A stretch of 64,000 bases of DNA, from NCBI RefSeq assembly GCF_023278565.1, contig NC_064672.1, positions 2,666,001 through 2,730,000 on the forward strand, given 5' to 3'. The DNA is from Colletotrichum lupini. Lineage: Eukaryota; Ascomycota; Sordariomycetes; Glomerellales; Glomerellaceae. Positions 58,652 to 64,000 of the stretch are shown in pieces. A program made the translations under genes and the position numbers. Each line of letters starts with the position of its first letter. The first letter of the stretch is position 1. The notes beneath the pieces are model-generated. The model saw nothing but the letters and a program-made list of their open reading frames with translations. It did no database searches and had not been told where the DNA came from.

Positions 58652-61600
58652 CTTGACTGGTGATCTCCCTTCCAAGATTTGGGCAGAAAAAGCAGGAACT
58701 GGTGTTTTAGTCGGTATATTTGGGGGTGCGTCACGCCAAAGCCGTGACTCACTTCAACAAGAAAGTTATCGTATCTCGACTTCGGCCTTCCGAGGCACAG
58801 GACGACCGACAGAGAGGGCTACGGAGATAGCTGCCGTGTACCGCTGTGGCGTGCTGTGAGCGACGTGTGGATCAACAGACGACAGGACGACTGAAGTAGC
58901 TCCACGATGGTTTCCTGAGGAGTAATGTAGTGCCTTGGGTGAATAGTCCAGTCAGAAGCCTGTCATCAGAGGTTTGCTGCTGGAATCTGATGCGGCTCGT
59001 TTGGCTTTGACGTTGTCAAACAGGGTCAAGATCGGACGTAGCGGAGAGTTTGCCGAGCAGTCAAGAAAACAGAATTATGACCAGAGAAGATTTCCAGTCA
59101 AGTCCTTGTGCGACCGACGGTTGATGTAGGTGGCACACCTAGTTCCTTCTTGAGAAAGAGAGATATGGCGTCGTGTCCTCGATCTCCAGCTGTTCTACCC
59201 CCCTTCCTCCGTGCTGTGAGGGCTGGATAATTCTGTAAGGGAACGACAGGCCAGCGCAATTACCGCAGTTGGTATGGACGAGATGAAGGAGGCTGCGAAG
59301 TTGCTTTTGGTCCAAAGTGAGGTGCACTCATGTAGTACCTTGAAGCAGAACCCAGCGGAAGGAAGTCACGAGAAGCAACTTGATGATGGGGCCCACACTG
59401 CCTCAGGAAGCTACTTTGGAAGGCAGAGCCAGGACGAATGAAATCGTGACCCGGGACACTGACCTGGAAGGCGCGGAAAGGAAGGCACCCGACCTGCACC
59501 TTCAGCTGCTCTTCTGCTCTTGCCTCAGATCAGATCCTGTTCACTTCCAGCCCCGAGCTGCTTTGTTTATCTCCTTCCGTCCTTTGACTCTTTTGCAGCC
59601 TTGTAGACAAACTTGATTCTCGGTCACTTGTCTAGAAAGATTGTGTGCGGTGCACAAAGCCTTCCGTCGATTCAGGAGGCAAGTTGAGGTGCAACGATAT
59701 TTGCCAAGATATCTGGAAATGCGCCAGATATTATTGGAACCGCTGATTGGCGGATCCAAATATCTCGTTCGGAGAGTCTCAGCGTTGGTATCAGTCTCAG
59801 CCTCAGCTTTCCATCTATAGATGAATTCAAGACGGATGTAACCCAAAGACTTGAAGATCAATGTTCTGCCGGGTCCTGAAACAGCAGGGTCCAGATTTGG
59901 GACCAAACAAAGAAACGAGAACAGAGGAAAGAAGCCCTATCGGATTAGATGGCGTCGTTGTTTAATGGATAGTGTAGCTGGAGGCCAAGAGGATCCGGAT
60001 CTGGAAGTGGTTTGAGCTGTGGTATCGAACGGAGGGGACCGAAGTGAAGCATCAGAAAATTTGGCGATCTATTTGACAGACTGGATCCCAGTAGGCCAGG
60101 CGTTGTCAGGCACAGAGAGCCCCTAGTCGAATCGGGTTGCAGAGGCAGAGCCGCTAGCGGGGTCTAGGGTCTTATCGATAAAGTGACAGGCTACTCACGC
60201 ACCTCGGCGTAGCCAGTCCGGTCCTAGCAGTGACCACTTCGCCGACGGGACGTTTGGATTGTGCCTGCGACGTCTAAGGTATTTCCAGATTCGTGACATG
60301 GGGGCAAAGAGCGGGGCGACTGTAAGAATACCTAGCATTTGCATGGAGAATCTCTTTGGCAATCACCACCAGGGAGTTTCTCTCCCGTTCTTGTCCATAG
60401 TGTTTGGGCAACTTTCATACTTTCCCTTAGAGTTGTGCTTTCTCTGGAGAGATCAAGAGGCAAGAGAAGAGCGGGAAGGCGCGAAAGCCCAGGGAGATCA
60501 CATCTGTAACCATGGGGAGGAGGGGATCGACTGAAGCAAAATGCCCAGCGACTGGAGAAGGAGCTGGAGAAGACTGGAGAAGGCATGGAATGTGAGAGGC
60601 AAGAGGCGACTAGGGAGAAGCACTTCCACCACTGAAACTAACCGAATACCTCTTACAGACCCATCAGGATGAACAACGCGAAGCAAGACAAAACCTCACC
60701 TTACCTCACCTCACCAAAAACACTCACCGGTCGGGCCTCACCTCTCTTAAACGATGGTTCCTTAGAGGTAAGTCCACACATTCCATACCCCCGGTTGAGC
60801 TCTTCCAACAGAGATAAGCTTCTAATTCTGTAGTTTTGGTTGGTTCTTTTCGCAGTGCACTGTCTCATATAATTCTGTAGTCTGAGCAAGCCAAGAGTGG
60901 TAGACAAGTCGACTTTTCGGCTCTCATCCTCCGTGCCAACATGCCTCCATCATGGATCATCTCATTGGTTATCAACATTTGGTCCGTGGCAGAACGAGTC
61001 TCACAAGCCAGACTGTGTTCTCTCTCAAAGGTGCCGCATCTGAATTAGAAATGCAATCGCCCAACGGTAACTCGACCCCATGTGTGAAGGGCCCATCGCC
61101 TATTTCCCAATCTCCGATGACGGCACGCCCTCCTGGCCGGCCCCCGCCGGCCGCGACTGCAAGTCATACCCATCGCTAAACGCTCTTGCAAGGTCGCAGT
61201 CGCAACGCGTGTCGGCCGTATCTCCTCTCCGCACTACGCTTCAAATGACGCTTTCGCCATCGCAGATCCAGCAAGCGTTCCTTGACGTCTTGGCGAGAAT
61301 GCATCTGCGACGGAGCAGTTGGTCCCTTGATTGTCGTCGAGGTGGCCATGACAGTGGGCTTCTAGAAAGCGAACGGCAAACCCTGCCGCGAACCCCTCAC
61401 GATGCATGCGGGGTCAGCAGCAGAAGCGGAATAGACTACCAGAGACTAATAACGCCTAAACTTCGACACCTGGTGGAGACCACAGAGTGGCGGCGCGGCG
61501 GCAATATCAGAAACGAGGAGTGCGAATGAGGGCCGCGCCGCCGGCGTCTGGAGCACCTGGAATTGCCAACCCTCCCCTACACACTAGAGATTTGGGAGCT

Positions 61601-64000
61601 GAGAAGTCACAAATGTCTTTGCTGCAGCCCGCATCCTGCAGTGTAACAGGAGAACCTTCTGCAAAAGAGTCTTGGAGTGGGGGTACCACGCCAAATTCCT
61701 CCTTCGTCATCCATGCCCAGTCCCTGTTTCTGGCGTGAAGCATGAAAGCAACTTCGCAACTGGACTGTTGAAGATGATTGGCCGCTGCGGTTGAGTTACC
61801 AGTGGTCATTGGCATGGCGGGATGACTGGGCGTTGGGTGGAAGCCTCACTCGCCCCGAGAACGATGACATGGCGCCCTCAGACTTTGGCGGGACATACGG
61901 ATCACTATCCCGCCATTCTGCAGGTTGTTTTGTGTATGTACAAAATCGGGCTTACCATGGGCTTTTCCGTTTCACAGGGGCAAGATCTCAATGTGCTCGA
62001 AGGGCATATGGGTGACATCACCGCCCAGACCTGAGTGAAAATGAGCATCATGAGCCATCTTTCTTTGTAGAAATGTCTAGGAAGATCGGGCTGGCTGGTG
62101 TTTGGCAGTGACAGAATGCTTGCTGTCAAGACTCAAACGCAGCCCTGGCATCCCCACAACATGTCGAACAACTGGTAGGGGTTCCGTGAGGGGTTCACAG
62201 GTTCGCCAGGAGCGCAGCGGATCCTTGGTGGGAGCGGATCTCCGGGGGCGTGGAGGTTCCTTTTCCAGCCTCCGGACTTCGGGGTGATTCCGACAGAAGG
62301 TCAGCCCAAGCGCTAGGTGAGTTGTTGCAACGCCAACAGAATATGTAATGACCATCACCGGCACGCGACCCTGGAGATGGTGTGTGTCAAATCATGCTGT
62401 GCACCCTTCTCGGAGACGCCTTGTTGAGCGCCGCCGGAGACTTGTTGCAGCACATCGGAGGGATACCTGTTGCTACACCCACTACTGGATAGTACCTACT
62501 CATTCAGCAAGAAATAATCGAGAGAGGTAACCTCGAAAAGGGGCTATCAAAGCTAGGTACGTGGCCACCTAGAAATGGAACAAGGCGATCAACCGCAAGG
62601 ATAAGCTTTGGGCAAGTGTCGAAGGCGTGTTGGCGAGGGCTGATGTGAGTGGTCTATTCCGGTTGGCTTGGCTGAGAGCTGGAATGCTTGAGAAAGATGG
62701 GATGGTTGTAGAATAGCTCTGGTGCCGGCACAAGTTGATTCAGGAGGGGACTTGGCGGCCGATTACTATGGACATCTGAGTCGTGAAACATTTGGGTGGG
62801 AAGGGAAGTGGAAAGGGCAGAACGGATCGACGGGGTATCTCCGACAAGCCCGGTGAGCGAAGCGCAGCAAAGCAAAGCCAGGCCAGGCCAGGCAGGCCAC
62901 ACCTCGTACAGCACTCAAGCGCTGAGCGAGCGGAACGGTGAGAAGCAGGAAAGAACTGACGTGGGACTTGGCCGTCCGAGTTACATTGTCCGTATTACGG
63001 GCACTTTTTCTTCTCCTCGACTTTCCATGTCTGCAGGAATAACATCACCCGCGGAGTTAAGGTGAGGTATGCTCACGGGCAACACGGTACACGCACACAG
63101 ACCGGGCGGACCAGACGAGCATGGAGGATGGAGCACGGCGACACGGAGGGCAGGACCCAGGCATACGGGGAGACGCAAAGGATGGGGCCGGCCGTCATGA
63201 CGGTGTTTGGGGATTTAATTTTGGACGACGGGACGGAGGGTTTGTGTTTGTTGAGGTTCTTTTTTTTGCTGTACTGTAACGGGCTGTGCTGGTGCACGGA
63301 AACGTATGTGGCTCTCTCTCAACCCGCTGTGCTGGACAAATCCCCAATCCATGGTCCATGGCCAGACGGCGATTGTCAGGGCTCCTGTCCAGGTCTAGGC
63401 CTAGGTTGAGCTTGAGCCTGAGCCTGAGCTTGAACTTGTACGAATAGTAGCTTTGGATAGGCATGAACGGCTTTAAACTTGGCGGACGGAAGATTGACGT
63501 GGGACATGGACATGGGACAAGACCGAGGGCGTGGGCGGATGGGCTTCTGGCATTGGACCAAGACACCAATAGGTAGCGTAGCCGGGGAGCCAGCTCCCGA
63601 GTCCAGAGTAAGGTGAGGTAAAACAGACCGTGGACACGTACGTCCAGCAATAGAAAGGCAGAAATAATGAGCTCTGTTTGTTGGCGTTGCAATGTTGACA
63701 ACGTAAGCTCTGGCAGACGACCTTGCACCTAGGAACTCGAACCGTTTACCTCAGGCCAGAAATAGGTATAGGGGGTTCTGGAAATGATGCCCAGCCTTTT
63801 GTCTTCCTCAGGTTTCTCTGTTAACACCCAGGTCTCGAGTCGCCCGGGGCCTTCGAGCTCGGCCGTATTGTATTTTCCCCATCAGAAAACCAACAGCAGA
63901 AATCATGCGTTGGATGGATAAGTATCCGTAAAGGGACCGACATATTGCCCAGGACAATTTGGGTGACTAAGAATCCTCAATGGAGACGTAGAAGGAAAGA
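58652..64000. other. 5.3 kb stretch with no supportable gene
   Basis: Holds the TAD3 promoter and otherwise only small frames without family signal, ATG context or splice support. It contains a GCCAGG-type repeat near 62876-62898, a GAGCYT hexamer repeat near 63406-63438, CT/CA-rich CCTTACCTCACC stretches near 60695-60715 and a T-tract near 63260. The window's right edge may cut the leader of an off-window gene. Confidence 0.5.
63406..63438. repeat. GAGCTT/GAGCCT hexamer repeat
   Basis: About five to six imperfect six-base units (GAGCTT, GAGCCT) in non-coding DNA, followed by a decayed copy. Confidence 0.8.

Overview
The window reads as nuclear DNA of a filamentous ascomycete (Pezizomycotina, most likely a Sordariomycete; genus not determinable by eye). 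Most genes have 0-6 short introns (about 45-120 bp) with GT...AG ends and CTRAY-like branch sites. Coding regions are GC-rich with strong third-position C/G bias. The gene set is fungal: ATG8, a HookA-type dynein adaptor, NIC96, an SPT23/MGA2 ankyrin factor, an NHA1 antiporter. There are no operons, rRNA genes, CRISPR arrays or intact transposons. Splice sites were placed by hand from reading frame, GT/AG and family continuity.

Layout. 1-12 kb: ATG8 (-), HEM13 (+), a SWIM zinc-finger protein resembling Sws1/ZSWIM7 (+), RPN8 (-), ADK1 (+). 12-24 kb: HookA (-, seven exons), a small secreted I9-type protease-inhibitor-like protein (-), a conserved-looking protein of unknown function (-), RPS23 (+), COQ2 (-). 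24-33 kb: a 1450-aa JmjC / CDCA7-type zinc-finger / AT-hook protein (+) and the nucleoporin NIC96 (-), convergent. 33-39.4 kb: an accessory-looking stretch with a 73-aa cysteine-rich secreted protein (+), a 6PGDH/3-hydroxyisobutyrate-dehydrogenase-like enzyme (-), a divergently transcribed short-chain dehydrogenase (+) and a polytopic membrane protein (+). 40-58.7 kb: SPT23/MGA2-like factor, NHA1-type antiporter, RNase H1 and TAD3, all on the minus strand and separated by long gene-free stretches (6.0, 2.5 and 1.2 kb). 58.7-64 kb has no gene I can support.

How the genes work together. Most are single-copy housekeeping genes: heme and ubiquinone synthesis, proteasome lid, nucleotide balance, nuclear pore, translation, tRNA editing, R-loop removal, autophagy and endosome transport. 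The parts most likely to be new are the 33.7 kb cysteine-rich gene, which is too short and too split to appear as a long ORF, and the enzyme/membrane-protein group that follows it. Other points of interest are the JmjC-zinc-finger protein, the Sws1-like SWIM protein, and an in-frame upstream ATG in RNase H1 that could give a mitochondrial isoform.
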